From an uncultured Parabacteroides sp. (lineage in GTDB: Bacteria; Bacteroidota; Bacteroidia; Bacteroidales; Tannerellaceae), in contig CALCST010000043.1 in NCBI GenBank assembly GCA_937894065.1, forward strand, positions 32,813-96,812: a stretch of DNA of 64,000 nucleotides, read 5' to 3'. Position numbers and translations under genes: made by a program. Shown piece by piece: positions 37,555-46,194 of this stretch. Each line of letters begins with the position of its first letter. The first letter of the stretch is position 1. Under the pieces are notes generated by a model that ran no database searches, was not told the origin of the DNA, and worked only from the letters and a program-made list of their open reading frames with translations.

Positions 37555-37648
37555 ATTCTTAAAACTGAGTCTCAGTTTCTATAAATTAAGTCTTAGTTTC
37601 TAAAAACTAAAGCTTAATTTGTAAAAACTAAGTCTTAGTTTTAAGATT
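37555..37648. repeat. 94-bp four-unit palindromic array, copy 2
   Basis: This copy is the same length as the one at 1045-1138, with palindrome centres at 37570, 37591, 37612 and 37633 (21-bp period). Unit 1 reads CTGAGTCTCAG here and CTAAGGTTTAG in copy 1, so an A-T pair became G-C with both arms changed together. It is flanked by AAAT on both sides, a possible 4-bp target duplication. It ends 38 bp before the start codon of the next gene. Confidence 0.85.
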
Positions 37649-37686
37649 AAATAGTTATGTTCAGGATTTATAAATAAATATGCTTT

Positions 37687-38181
37687 ATGGATAGGAGAGA
37701 CTTTTTGAAAATTTCGTCGATAAGTGCATTGGCTGTAACTTCGAATGCGCAAATATATGGCAGTGAGACACAATTCCCGAGTGAGAATAATTTTGCGAAA
37801 GAAAAAGCAACAGAAACAAATCATCCTGTGATGTGCGAGAAAATGAAAATGCAAGCAGATGGAATCGTCCGTTTGTCTAAAATTGAGGTTTATCCGGAAT
37901 ATATTGAGGAATATATGAAATATGCCGTTGAGGTTGGAGAAATTTCTTTGCTTACTGAGCCGGGAGTTCTGACCATGTATGCAGTGAGTGAAAAGGATAA
38001 TCCATGTAATGTGACTATTCTTGAAACCTATGCCAGCAAATCAGCTTATGAGCAGCACATTGCTTCGGAGCATTTTCAAAAATATAAGAAGGGAACTTTG
38101 CATATGGTGAAGAATCTGGTTCTGTCGGACCAGTCGCCGTTAAATCCGAAAAACAGGATTGTGAATTTCATTCAGGAATGA
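37687..38181 (+). CDS. Antibiotic biosynthesis monooxygenase-domain protein with exported N-terminus
   Basis: A 164-aa protein with a twin-arginine-like signal (MDRRDFLKISSISALAV) and, from ~55 on, a ferredoxin-like ABM domain (VRLSKIEVYPEYIEEYMKYA, ILETYASKSAYEQHIASEHFQKY). ABM-fold proteins are often small heme- or quinone-acting monooxygenases. The exported location is unusual for the fold and the substrate is unknown. It is monocistronic. The 94-bp palindromic array occupies its upstream region, so it may be the one gene affected by that element. Confidence 0.75.
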   Translation: MDRRDFLKISSISALAVTSNAQIYGSETQFPSENNFAKEKATETNHPVMCEKMKMQADGIVRLSKIEVYPEYIEEYMKYAVEVGEISLLTEPGVLTMYAVSEKDNPCNVTILETYASKSAYEQHIASEHFQKYKKGTLHMVKNLVLSDQSPLNPKNRIVNFIQE

Positions 38182-38225
38182 AACAAATTATGTTGAGATT
38201 TTTAATGGTCGTTTTTTTTAGATAT

Positions 38226-38281
38226 AAAAAACCTATGTTTTACAGAAGAATGCAAATGCATCCAGTAAAACATAGGTTTTT
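38226..38281. terminator. Bidirectional terminator
   Basis: The stem AAAAACCTATGTTTTAC/GTAAAACATAGGTTTTT has a 21-nt loop and lies between the convergent ABM and spt genes. Confidence 0.85.
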
Positions 38282-38311
38282 AATTTAAATATAATATCAG
38301 ATAAGATAGAC

Positions 38312-39499
38312 TTATTTGATGATGTTATGCTTCTTGAATACTTTTTGGATAGTTTCAAGAGCATAATCCAACTGCTGCTGAGTGTGTGTTGCCATCAAAG
38401 AGAATCGGATAAGAGTATCTTCTGGCGCAACAGCAGGAGAAACAACTGGATTAACGAATATACCTGCTTCGAACAATTCTTTTACAACCAAGAATGTCAA
38501 ATCATTGTTACGGATGAACAATGGGATGATAGGTGTTGAAGTATGTCCGATTTCGCAACCCATATTGCGGAAACCGTCAAGTGCATAGTGAGTAAGTTTC
38601 CACAAGTTTTCGATACGTTCAGGCTCGTTAAGCATAATGTCCAATGCAGCATTTGCAGCAGCTGTTGCAGCAGGAGTGTTACTTGCACTGAAAATGTAAG
38701 AACGAGAATTATGTCTTAAATAGTTTATTGTTTCTTTATCTGAAGCAATGAAACCTCCGATTGAAGCGAATGATTTACTGAATGTTCCCATAATCAAATC
38801 AACATCGTCTGTCAATCCGAAGTGGTTACAAGTTCCTCGACCTTGTTTACCAAGAACACCGATACCGTGAGCTTCATCAACCATGATGCTAGCATTGTAT
38901 TTCTTAGCCAGCTTAACGATTTCCGGAAGATTTGCAACGTCGCCTTCCATACTGAACACGCCGTCGATAACGATAAGTTTCACTTTATCAGGAGCGCATT
39001 TCTGAAGCTGCTTTTCCAACGAATCCATATCGTTGTGCTTGTATTTCAACTTAGTTGAGAAAGACAAACGGTGACCTTCAATGATTGAAGCATGGTCTAA
39101 TTCGTCCCAAATGATATAGTCTTCACGACCAGTAACGCACGAAACTACACCAAGGTTTACCTGAAAACCAGTTGAATAAACAATAGCTTCTTCTTTACCA
39201 ACGAATTCAGCCAAGCGTTTTTCCAATTGAACATGCAAGTCCAATGTTCCGTTCAAGAAACGTGAACCGGCGCAACCAGTACCATATTTCTTGATAGCTT
39301 CAATAGCTGCTTCTTTAACTTTAGGATGATTGGTCAGACCCAGATAAGCGTTTGAACCAAACATTAAAACTTTCTTTCCATTGATAATTACTTCGGTATC
39401 CTGATCACTCTGGATTTCACGGAAGTAAGGATAAATACCCGCTGCCATTGCACGCTGCGGCGCATCATACTTTGCTAATTTCTCTTGTAGAAGTTTCAT
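38312..39499 (-). CDS. spt: Serine palmitoyltransferase
   Basis: A 395-aa PLP enzyme of the alpha-oxoamine synthase family, condensing serine with a long acyl-CoA or acyl-ACP to start sphingolipid synthesis. Key residues are His136 (ring stacking, ELDHAS), Asp208 and His211 (VDEAHG) and the PLP lysine Lys242 in GTFSKSF. The ~395-aa length and the opening AAGIYPYFREIQSDQDTEVIINGKKVLMFGSN fit the Bacteroides SPT rather than KBL or BioF, though those paralogues cannot be fully excluded. Sphingolipids are a hallmark of Bacteroides membranes. A structured leader precedes it and a lipid-kinase gene faces it. Confidence 0.88.
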   Translation of the reverse strand: MKLLQEKLAKYDAPQRAMAAGIYPYFREIQSDQDTEVIINGKKVLMFGSNAYLGLTNHPKVKEAAIEAIKKYGTGCAGSRFLNGTLDLHVQLEKRLAEFVGKEEAIVYSTGFQVNLGVVSCVTGREDYIIWDELDHASIIEGHRLSFSTKLKYKHNDMDSLEKQLQKCAPDKVKLIVIDGVFSMEGDVANLPEIVKLAKKYNASIMVDEAHGIGVLGKQGRGTCNHFGLTDDVDLIMGTFSKSFASIGGFIASDKETINYLRHNSRSYIFSASNTPAATAAANAALDIMLNEPERIENLWKLTHYALDGFRNMGCEIGHTSTPIIPLFIRNNDLTFLVVKELFEAGIFVNPVVSPAVAPEDTLIRFSLMATHTQQQLDYALETIQKVFKKHNIIK

Positions 39500-39663
39500 A
39501 TTTATTTATAAAGAGAATGATTTATCTATCTAAGTTATTAAACATTTAAACAATATATATCTATATGTTTATTATTTTCTCTTTTTCTTGATTTGTTATG
39601 CCGCTCATTACAAGTGCGTTGACGGTCATAACAAATCTCTGCATGAAAGCGCAGAGTCCAAAT
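39500..39663 (-). promoter_or_regulatory. Structured 5' leader of spt
   Basis: On the minus strand, a promoter -7 box TACTTTTG (39670-39677) starts a leader of about 160 nt. It folds into two hairpins: a 6-bp stem (CTCTGC 39637-39642 with GCAGAG 39651-39656) and a perfect 11-bp stem GATTTGTTATG/CATAACAAATC (39590-39600 with 39627-39637), extended by CCG/CGG after a one-base bulge. The rest of the leader to the ATG is AT-rich. It may be a cis-regulatory RNA. I do not recognise a known riboswitch class. Confidence 0.45.
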
Positions 39664-39669
39664 CCGGCG

Positions 39670-39704
39670 CAAAAGTAGTAAAAAATGAATTAAGCTGATT
39701 CAAA
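39670..39704 (-). promoter_or_regulatory. Promoter of spt
   Basis: TACTTTTG (39670-39677) has TTTG (complement at 39701-39704) 23 bp upstream, slightly beyond the usual 19-21. The 39705-40029 stretch towards the lipid-kinase gene is AT-rich with no clear signal. Confidence 0.45.
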
Positions 39705-40029
39705 ATAGCTTTAAATCTTTCAGAAAAGCACTCTTTTTTATGCCAGAACTGTCGTTTTATAGTGTTTTTATGATGAAAAATTGTTTTTTTAATTAGTTGT
39801 CGGAAATATTTATCTTCTTAAAAGGCTATAAAAATGTACTCGTAATCTTTAAATATTTATATTTCGTATGTGTATGTACGGCAAACTAGTTGCACCGCTG
39901 TTTTTTTCAATTTAATTTTGTTGCGGAAATCAATTCCACTTTTATTGTGCGCTATGCTGCGGGATGTTTAGATTGGGAAAATATTTTTCAGCTATAGCTT
40001 TTTGCTACTAAAATATTAGAAATAGAGAG

Positions 40030-40986
40030 ATGAGAGTTCATGCCATTATTAATCCCATATCGGGTGTTGGTTCAAAGAGGAAAATACCGAAATTGATTGA
40101 GCAGTTATGTGAAGAGACAGGCGACGAAGTTTCCGTTTCCTTTACCGAATATGCCGGTCATGCTAGTGTATTGACCCGTAGTGCGGTTGAGTCTGGAGTT
40201 TCCTGCATCATAGCTGTTGGCGGAGATGGTACAGTTAATGAGATAGCAAGGTCGATGTTGCATTCCGATGCGATTTTAGGTATTATACCAAAAGGTTCAG
40301 GCAATGGACTTGCACGTGAGTTGAATATATCAATGGATGTCAGAAGAGCGTTGGACGTGATTCGCGAACGCCATGTCACAACAATCGACTGCTGCAAAGC
40401 CAACGACCGTGTGTTTTTCTGTACCTGCGGTGTCGGGTTTGATGCTGCCGTCAGTCAGAAATTTGCTAATGAAAAGCGCAGAGGCTCGTTGACATATATA
40501 AAGAACACTGTTGAGGAATATTTGAGCTATCATCCGGAACAATATGAATTGCTTATCGACAATCAGTCTATCAAGGAAAAAGCATTCCTGGTTGCCTGTG
40601 CCAATGCTTCGCAATATGGAAACAATGCTTATATTGCTCCACATGCGAACATTAACGATGGGAAAATGGATGTAACAGTGTTGTCTCCTTTCCTTCCGAT
40701 AGATATAGCTCCGCTTGCCATACAATTGTTCTCACGCAAAATAGACAGAAACAGCAAAATACGTACGTTCAAGGCAGAGCAGGTGTCAATTATCCGCCAG
40801 AGACCTGGTGTTATGCATTTGGACGGAGAGCCAATTATGGCAGACAGCCGTATTGACATATCTGTTATTCCGCATGCGCTGAAGGTGTTTACGCCTTCCG
40901 AAGTTTCTTTGCGTAAGGAAGTGCGCTATCTTTTCGATGAGGTTACACGTTTCTTTGACAGACGTTTGCCTTACATCTTCAGATAA
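40030..40986 (+). CDS. Diacylglycerol/sphingoid-base kinase family lipid kinase
   Basis: A 318-aa lipid kinase of the DAGK catalytic family (YegS/DgkB-like). The ATP-binding motif VGGDGTVNE (Gly64-Asp66-Gly67) and the following IIPKGSGNGLARE are intact, and the beta-sandwich C-terminal part carries VMHLDGEP. The family phosphorylates diacylglycerol, ceramide or sphingoid bases. Facing the spt gene across 530 bp, it is a fair candidate for a sphingolipid kinase here, but sequence alone cannot choose the substrate. Its 3' end overlaps trmN6 by 16 bp on the other strand. Confidence 0.85.
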   Translation: MRVHAIINPISGVGSKRKIPKLIEQLCEETGDEVSVSFTEYAGHASVLTRSAVESGVSCIIAVGGDGTVNEIARSMLHSDAILGIIPKGSGNGLARELNISMDVRRALDVIRERHVTTIDCCKANDRVFFCTCGVGFDAAVSQKFANEKRRGSLTYIKNTVEEYLSYHPEQYELLIDNQSIKEKAFLVACANASQYGNNAYIAPHANINDGKMDVTVLSPFLPIDIAPLAIQLFSRKIDRNSKIRTFKAEQVSIIRQRPGVMHLDGEPIMADSRIDISVIPHALKVFTPSEVSLRKEVRYLFDEVTRFFDRRLPYIFR

Positions 40987-41690
40987 AAGTCTTTCGTGAG
41001 GTTCTTGTATTCCTCGGTATAGACATGGCGCTCTATTTCAATTGTCAGACTATCCGAAATTATTTCATCAGGCTTGTTAAGGGAAAATTCTGCCATTATC
41101 CGTTTAGGTGCAGAGTCTGGAGTCGGGAAAACTTTTGTCTCTCTTGTCAGATGGAGGAAAGTTTTCTCGGCTGTTTCCATCAATAATTCTCTTTGCTCAT
41201 AAGGTAATATGACGGACAGGAGTCCGTTGTCCGATAATAATCGTCTGCTGCCATTAAGTAAGTCGTATACAGACAGAGTGTCAGTATGTCTGGCAGTGTT
41301 GCGCTGTTTGTCCGGACATTTCAGCGAAGAGATAAAATATGGAGGATTTGAAACAATCAAATCAAAGGAACAAATATTTTCATTCATTTCGGCATAATCC
41401 TGCAGTTTGCACTGTTTTGCAGAGATGCGGTTCTTAAATGGACTTTTGGCAGCATTGTCGATAGTTTGCTGAACGGCTCCGGAATCAATGTCAATTGCAA
41501 GGATTTGAGCGTCAGAACGCTGTGCCAGTATCAAGCTTATTACACCGCTTCCGCAACCAACGTCAAGAATTTGTTTTGCGTTGTTGCACGAGCTCCATGT
41601 TCCTAAAAGCACGGCATCGGTGCCGACTTTCATGGCACATTTATCGTGCCACACGGTGAATTGTTTGAATTGAAAGTATGGATTAGGCAT
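40971..41690 (-). CDS. trmN6: tRNA1(Val) (adenine-37-N6)-methyltransferase TrmN6
   Basis: A 239-aa Rossmann-fold methyltransferase with the SAM motif DVGCGSGVISL (~43-53) and the N6-adenine catalytic motif NPPYF. The N-terminus FQFKQFTVWHDKCAMKVGTDAVLLGTW is characteristic of TrmN6/YfiC. It methylates A37 of a valine tRNA. The start at 41690 was chosen over 41723 because a -7 box for this gene (TACATTTG on minus, 41711-41718) lies in the longer frame. Confidence 0.88.
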   Translation of the reverse strand: MPNPYFQFKQFTVWHDKCAMKVGTDAVLLGTWSSCNNAKQILDVGCGSGVISLILAQRSDAQILAIDIDSGAVQQTIDNAAKSPFKNRISAKQCKLQDYAEMNENICSFDLIVSNPPYFISSLKCPDKQRNTARHTDTLSVYDLLNGSRRLLSDNGLLSVILPYEQRELLMETAEKTFLHLTRETKVFPTPDSAPKRIMAEFSLNKPDEIISDSLTIEIERHVYTEEYKNLTKDFYLKM

Positions 41691-41710
41691 ATTTTGATAA
41701 TTGAAATGCG

Positions 41711-41748
41711 CAAATGTACACATATTTGCTTAGAACTTCGTATCTTTG
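41711..41748. promoter_or_regulatory. Divergent promoters of trmN6 and lon
   Basis: The minus strand has TACATTTG (complement at 41711-41718) for trmN6. The plus strand has TATCTTTG (41741-41748) for lon, giving a lon leader of about 103 nt. The -33 boxes are poor for both. Confidence 0.45.
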
Positions 41749-41857
41749 GCACATTTATTGTATATATTGTAATTATTGGATTTGATTATAAATTTATAGA
41801 TAGCTCATAAATACACAGAAGCATTTCTGGATATCTGTGTTAGCCATTTAATAATAT

Positions 41858-44323
41858 ATGAAGATTAAAAGGAAAAAATTATTTAGTCAGAGTACATTGG
41901 ATGTAGATGATACTGTCGGTGTTGTAATGCCTATATTGACAGATTGCGATGCAGACGAAGACTTTTCGGAAGGTATAGACAAAGTGGGAGATGAGTTGCC
42001 TATTTTGCCACTTCGTAATATGGTTCTTTTCCCTGGTGTTGCTATGCCCGTGATAGTTGGTCGCCCGAAATCAATGCGTCTGATTAAGGAGGCAATAGAC
42101 AATAAAGCTCTTATCGGTGTGGTTTGCCAGCGCGAAGTTGAAACTGAAGAACCAGGTTTCGATGATTTGTATGCAACCGGAACTGTTGCAGATATCATCC
42201 GTGTTCTGGAAATGCCGGATGGAACCACTACAGTTATACTTCAAGGCAAGAAACGCTTTATCTTAAACGAACTGACTGAGACTGAACCTTATCTGAAAGG
42301 TTCCATAACATTACTCGAGGAAACTCGTCCGGATGCAAGCGACCGTGAATTTGAGGCTTTGACTTCATCGGTTAAGGATATGACAATAAAACTGCTCAGT
42401 GCTAGTCCTGAGCCTGTGCAGCGTGAGTTGATTTTTTCAATCAAGAACAACCGCAATGCTTTGTATATAATAAACTTTGCATGTGCCAATATATTGACTT
42501 CGGCAGCTGAAAAGCAGCAGCTTTTGTTGATAAACGACTTGCGTGAACGTGCTTTCCGTCTGTTGTCTATTCTTAACAGAGAATATCAGCTTCTTGAGCT
42601 TAAAGCTTCAATCCAGATGAAGACTCAGGAAGACCTTGACAAGCAGCAGAAAGAATATTTCCTTCAGCAGCAAATCAAGACAATTCAGGAAGAATTGGGT
42701 GGAAACATCAATGAGCAGGAAATTCGCGAGTTGAAGGAAAAAGGTCTGAAAAAGAATTGGCCATCATCTGTTGCTCAAATATTCGACAAGGAAATAAGAA
42801 AGCTTGAGAGATTGCATCCTCAGTCTCCGGATTTCTCAATTCAAATGCAATATGTCCAGACAATTGTGAATCTTCCATGGAACGAGTATAGCAAGGATAA
42901 TTTTAATCTTGTTCATGCTCAAAAGGTTCTGGATAGAGATCATTACGGACTTGAGAAAGTCAAAGAGCGTATAATCGAACATTTGGCTGTGTTGAAGCTG
43001 AAAGGTGATATGAAATCTCCGATTATATGTCTTTACGGTCCTCCGGGAGTTGGAAAGACTTCGCTCGGCCGTTCAATAGCTGATGCTTTGGGCAGAAAGT
43101 ATGTTCGTGTATCACTTGGCGGACTTCATGATGAGGCTGAGATACGTGGTCATCGTCGCACTTACATCGGTGCAATGTGCGGACGAATAATAAGCAATAT
43201 TCAGAAAGCGGGAACTTCCAATCCTGTGTTTGTTCTTGATGAGATTGATAAGATAACAAGCGACTTCAAAGGTGATCCGTCTTCTGCATTGCTTGAAGTT
43301 CTTGACCCTGAACAGAACGGAACATTCCATGATAACTATCTGGATATCGACTATGATTTGAGCAAGGTGATGTTTATTGCTACTGCCAATAATCTGAACA
43401 CAATCTCACAGCCACTTCTTGACCGTATGGAACTTATCGAAGTGAGCGGATATATACAGGAAGAAAAGGTTGAGATTGCCGCAAGACATCTTGTCCCGAA
43501 ACAGATTGAAGCTCATGGATTGGAGAAGAAAGCTGTAAAATTCCCTAAGAAAACTCTCGACAAGATTATTGAATCATATACAAGAGAAAGTGGTGTCCGT
43601 GAACTTGATAAGAAGATTGCCAAAGTTGTCCGCAAGGTAGCTCGTGATGTTGCAACAAACGGATATAATGGATGCGTACAGATTAAACCTGAAGAGCTGA
43701 AGGAATATCTGGGTGCAGAAGAATATAGCAGAGATAAATATCAGGGCAATGAATACGCCGGAGTTGTTACCGGATTGGCTTGGACAGCTGTTGGCGGCGA
43801 AATTCTTTTCGTGGAATCAAGTTTGAGCAAGGGAAAAGAAGGAAAACTGACACTGACAGGAAATCTTGGTGATGTGATGAAGGAATCAGCAGTTATTGCT
43901 CTTGAATATATCCGTGCACATGCATCTTTGTTTGGAATAAATGAAGATATGTTCACTTCTTGGAATGTTCATGTTCATGTTCCGGAAGGAGCTATTCCAA
44001 AAGATGGTCCGAGTGCAGGTGTGACAATGGTTACTTCTTTGGTTTCGGCATTTACACAAAGAAAGGTAAAGAGCAGTTTGGCAATGACAGGAGAAATAAC
44101 TCTCCGCGGAAAGGTTCTTCCAGTTGGTGGAATCAAGGAGAAAATCCTTGCTGCTAAACGAGCCGGAATAAAAGAGATTATTCTATGTAAGGACAATAAG
44201 AAAGATATTGATGAAATAAAGGCAGACTATTTGAAAGGTTTGAAATTCCATTTCGTTGAAGATATTCGCCAGGTTATTGATTTGGCTTTGCTTGATGAAA
44301 AAGTGGATAATCCTTTGTTTTGA
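41858..44323 (+). CDS. lon: ATP-dependent protease Lon
   Basis: An 821-aa cytoplasmic AAA+ serine protease that degrades misfolded and regulatory proteins. The N-terminal LON domain begins with LPILPLRNMVLFPGVAMPV (~48-66). Walker A is GPPGVGKTS (394-402, Lys400), Walker B is VFVLDEIDKI, and the catalytic dyad is Ser719 in PKDGPSAG and Lys762 in GGIKEK. About 35 acidic residues precede the LON domain, an extension common in Bacteroidetes. It is monocistronic with its own terminator. Confidence 0.97.
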   Translation: MKIKRKKLFSQSTLDVDDTVGVVMPILTDCDADEDFSEGIDKVGDELPILPLRNMVLFPGVAMPVIVGRPKSMRLIKEAIDNKALIGVVCQREVETEEPGFDDLYATGTVADIIRVLEMPDGTTTVILQGKKRFILNELTETEPYLKGSITLLEETRPDASDREFEALTSSVKDMTIKLLSASPEPVQRELIFSIKNNRNALYIINFACANILTSAAEKQQLLLINDLRERAFRLLSILNREYQLLELKASIQMKTQEDLDKQQKEYFLQQQIKTIQEELGGNINEQEIRELKEKGLKKNWPSSVAQIFDKEIRKLERLHPQSPDFSIQMQYVQTIVNLPWNEYSKDNFNLVHAQKVLDRDHYGLEKVKERIIEHLAVLKLKGDMKSPIICLYGPPGVGKTSLGRSIADALGRKYVRVSLGGLHDEAEIRGHRRTYIGAMCGRIISNIQKAGTSNPVFVLDEIDKITSDFKGDPSSALLEVLDPEQNGTFHDNYLDIDYDLSKVMFIATANNLNTISQPLLDRMELIEVSGYIQEEKVEIAARHLVPKQIEAHGLEKKAVKFPKKTLDKIIESYTRESGVRELDKKIAKVVRKVARDVATNGYNGCVQIKPEELKEYLGAEEYSRDKYQGNEYAGVVTGLAWTAVGGEILFVESSLSKGKEGKLTLTGNLGDVMKESAVIALEYIRAHASLFGINEDMFTSWNVHVHVPEGAIPKDGPSAGVTMVTSLVSAFTQRKVKSSLAMTGEITLRGKVLPVGGIKEKILAAKRAGIKEIILCKDNKKDIDEIKADYLKGLKFHFVEDIRQVIDLALLDEKVDNPLF

Positions 44324-44332
44324 TTTAAGATG

Positions 44333-44380
44333 AATTTCTCCCGGAAGATAAGTGTTATACACTTTCTTTCGGGAGAAATT
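44333..44380 (+). terminator. Terminator hairpin after lon
   Basis: The stem AATTTCTCCCG/CGGGAGAAATT lies just after the lon stop. Only a short T-rich stretch follows. Confidence 0.65.
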
Positions 44381-44406
44381 GTATTATAACTATAGTATAA
44401 CAGTAT

Positions 44407-44471
44407 AAAAAAAAGAGACATGAAGATTCAGAATAGCTCTGTAGCTAGTACTGTTTCTTCATGTCTCTTTT
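44407..44471. terminator. Terminator after the FadL-like gene
   Basis: The stem AAAGAGACATGAAGA/CTTCATGTCTCTTT is flanked by A7 on the left, which reads as a T-run for the minus-strand gene. Confidence 0.8.
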
Positions 44472-44509
44472 ATATATAAATTAATAGATAGTATGTTTAT
44501 ACCTTTTGC

Positions 44510-45946
44510 TTAGAAGCTGTATGAAACACCAAGTGCCGGAGTAAGTGCGTATGCCTGATAATGTCCGCTGAATGTTCTTGGCTGCTGAAGCAAATCCAAG
44601 TCTGTGTATGAACCGTCGCGTCCGAAACCTGTAACATACGAGAATGCAAAGTCAACAGACAAAGGCTTAACCGGTCTGAAGCTCAAACCTGCTGTAATTC
44701 CAAGTTTGTTCATACTTGGAGTTTCTGGGTTAAGATAATCGTCTTTTACAGGAGATTCATCATAGTATGCACCGAAACGGATGTCGAATCTTTCAGTAGC
44801 AGCGAATTGTGCTCCAAGGCGATAAATACGAGTGTTCTTATATTCTTTAGGAGCACTGATGTTATATTTGCCAAGTTCTGCATCTGGATTGAACTTAACG
44901 TCCAATGACTTATAAGCGCCCCAACCTACGAACTGAACTTCTCCAGAAACTGTCCATCTGTCATTAGGACGGTATGTAACGGCAGCATTCCAGTTGTCAG
45001 GCAAAGGAAGCTCCGCAGAGAATGTGCCGCTTTCCAGTGGAGGAACAGCGATTCCGTCAGGCAAATTCTGTATACCCATTTGCTTAGCCATAGCAATAAG
45101 GTTGTTCACATTGCCAAGCAATCCTTCCAAATGCTCTTTGTTGGCATATTTTAATGCAATGTCGCCTTCTTCAACTTTTGCTACAACTTTTGAGCGGTAT
45201 GACAAACCGATTGTCCATTTCTCATTGATATCATACATGGCACCGACGTTGAATCCGAATCTCATTCCTGCTTTTCCGTTCAGAGAAACAGAAGCTGCGG
45301 ATGTTTCGTCGTATCTTTTCATTTCTTCGATAATAGGGTCAACCATAGGTTTGATTTGGGGATATTGTTCAAGTACTGAACCAAGCATGCCGTTTGCCAT
45401 ATTTGTCATAGCTCCTGGTCCAATCAATGCGCGGTTTAGGGTGATGTTTCCGAATTCCATCATAAGACCTGCACCAACGCTAAGTTTATCCATGATTTTC
45501 CATGAAACTGTTGGCTGGATATTGAATGCCTTCAATGAGATGTCCTGAACCAAATGAGCTCCCGCCCAGTCATTACCCCAGTTAATGCTGCTTCCATATG
45601 GAGTGTTTATCATAACACCTGCTGCAAGATTGTCGTAAATTTTAAATCCGGCATATACATATAAAGGAGTGCTAGGTGTGTTGTCTGAGTTGTATTTCTT
45701 GTCTCCAACTGTGCATGATGCATTAGGGAAAACAGCAGAAACACCTGCTGACAAATCAACGCTCTTATCCATAAACACCAAACCTGCAGGGTTGAAGTGC
45801 ATACTTTCAGCGCCAAGTTTCATGGCAGCTCCAACATGTCCCATACCAGCCTGCTTTGTACTTTGTGCATTTACCTGAAAACCTTCGGCTGATGCATAAG
45901 AGAAAGGCAGTGCCGAAATACATGCTAGTGCGATAATCTTCTTCAT
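44510..45946 (-). CDS. OmpP1/FadL/TodX-family outer membrane transporter
   Basis: A 478-aa outer-membrane beta-barrel with a signal peptide (~1-20). The mature N-terminus EGFQVNAQSTKQAGMGHVGAA and the ESMHFNPAGLVFM segment are the FadL hatch-region signature (NPAG). It imports hydrophobic substrates such as long-chain fatty acids. The C-terminus ends in aromatic SYSF as expected for barrel proteins. It is monocistronic. Confidence 0.88.
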   Translation of the reverse strand: MKKIIALACISALPFSYASAEGFQVNAQSTKQAGMGHVGAAMKLGAESMHFNPAGLVFMDKSVDLSAGVSAVFPNASCTVGDKKYNSDNTPSTPLYVYAGFKIYDNLAAGVMINTPYGSSINWGNDWAGAHLVQDISLKAFNIQPTVSWKIMDKLSVGAGLMMEFGNITLNRALIGPGAMTNMANGMLGSVLEQYPQIKPMVDPIIEEMKRYDETSAASVSLNGKAGMRFGFNVGAMYDINEKWTIGLSYRSKVVAKVEEGDIALKYANKEHLEGLLGNVNNLIAMAKQMGIQNLPDGIAVPPLESGTFSAELPLPDNWNAAVTYRPNDRWTVSGEVQFVGWGAYKSLDVKFNPDAELGKYNISAPKEYKNTRIYRLGAQFAATERFDIRFGAYYDESPVKDDYLNPETPSMNKLGITAGLSFRPVKPLSVDFAFSYVTGFGRDGSYTDLDLLQQPRTFSGHYQAYALTPALGVSYSF

Positions 45947-45998
45947 AAAATTAAATTATAGTGAATACTAAATGCATCATAAGATGCAAAAACGGGTG

Positions 45999-46032
45999 CA
46001 AAGATATTAACTTTTTTGAATAATTGCACAAA
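45999..46032 (-). promoter_or_regulatory. Promoter of the FadL-like gene
   Basis: TATCTTTG (complement at 45999-46006) is preceded by TGTG/TTTG about 20-22 bp upstream. The leader is about 45 nt. Confidence 0.5.
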
Positions 46033-46122
46033 TAGATATAAAATGTGCAGCACAAAATTGCGTTTTGTGTGCAATATCGTTGGCGGACAAGGTGGTTTCT
46101 TTATTTTTTCATTAAATATATT

Positions 46123-46130
46123 TACCTTTG
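46123..46130 (+). promoter_or_regulatory. -7 box of the queCF promoter
   Basis: TACCTTTG predicts a leader of about 58 nt containing a small stem GAAAAGAA/TTCTTTTC. The leader does not match the preQ1 riboswitch pattern as I know it. Confidence 0.45.
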
Positions 46131-46194
46131 TCGTTGAAAAGAAATGTATTCTTTTCCGTGTGCTTGCTAAACCACGTATTAAAAACAAGAATTT

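Noticed and set aside
46131..46194. preQ1 riboswitch upstream of queC
   Set aside because: The short leader forms a small AT-rich stem but lacks the preQ1-I hairpin and downstream A-rich pairing as I know them.
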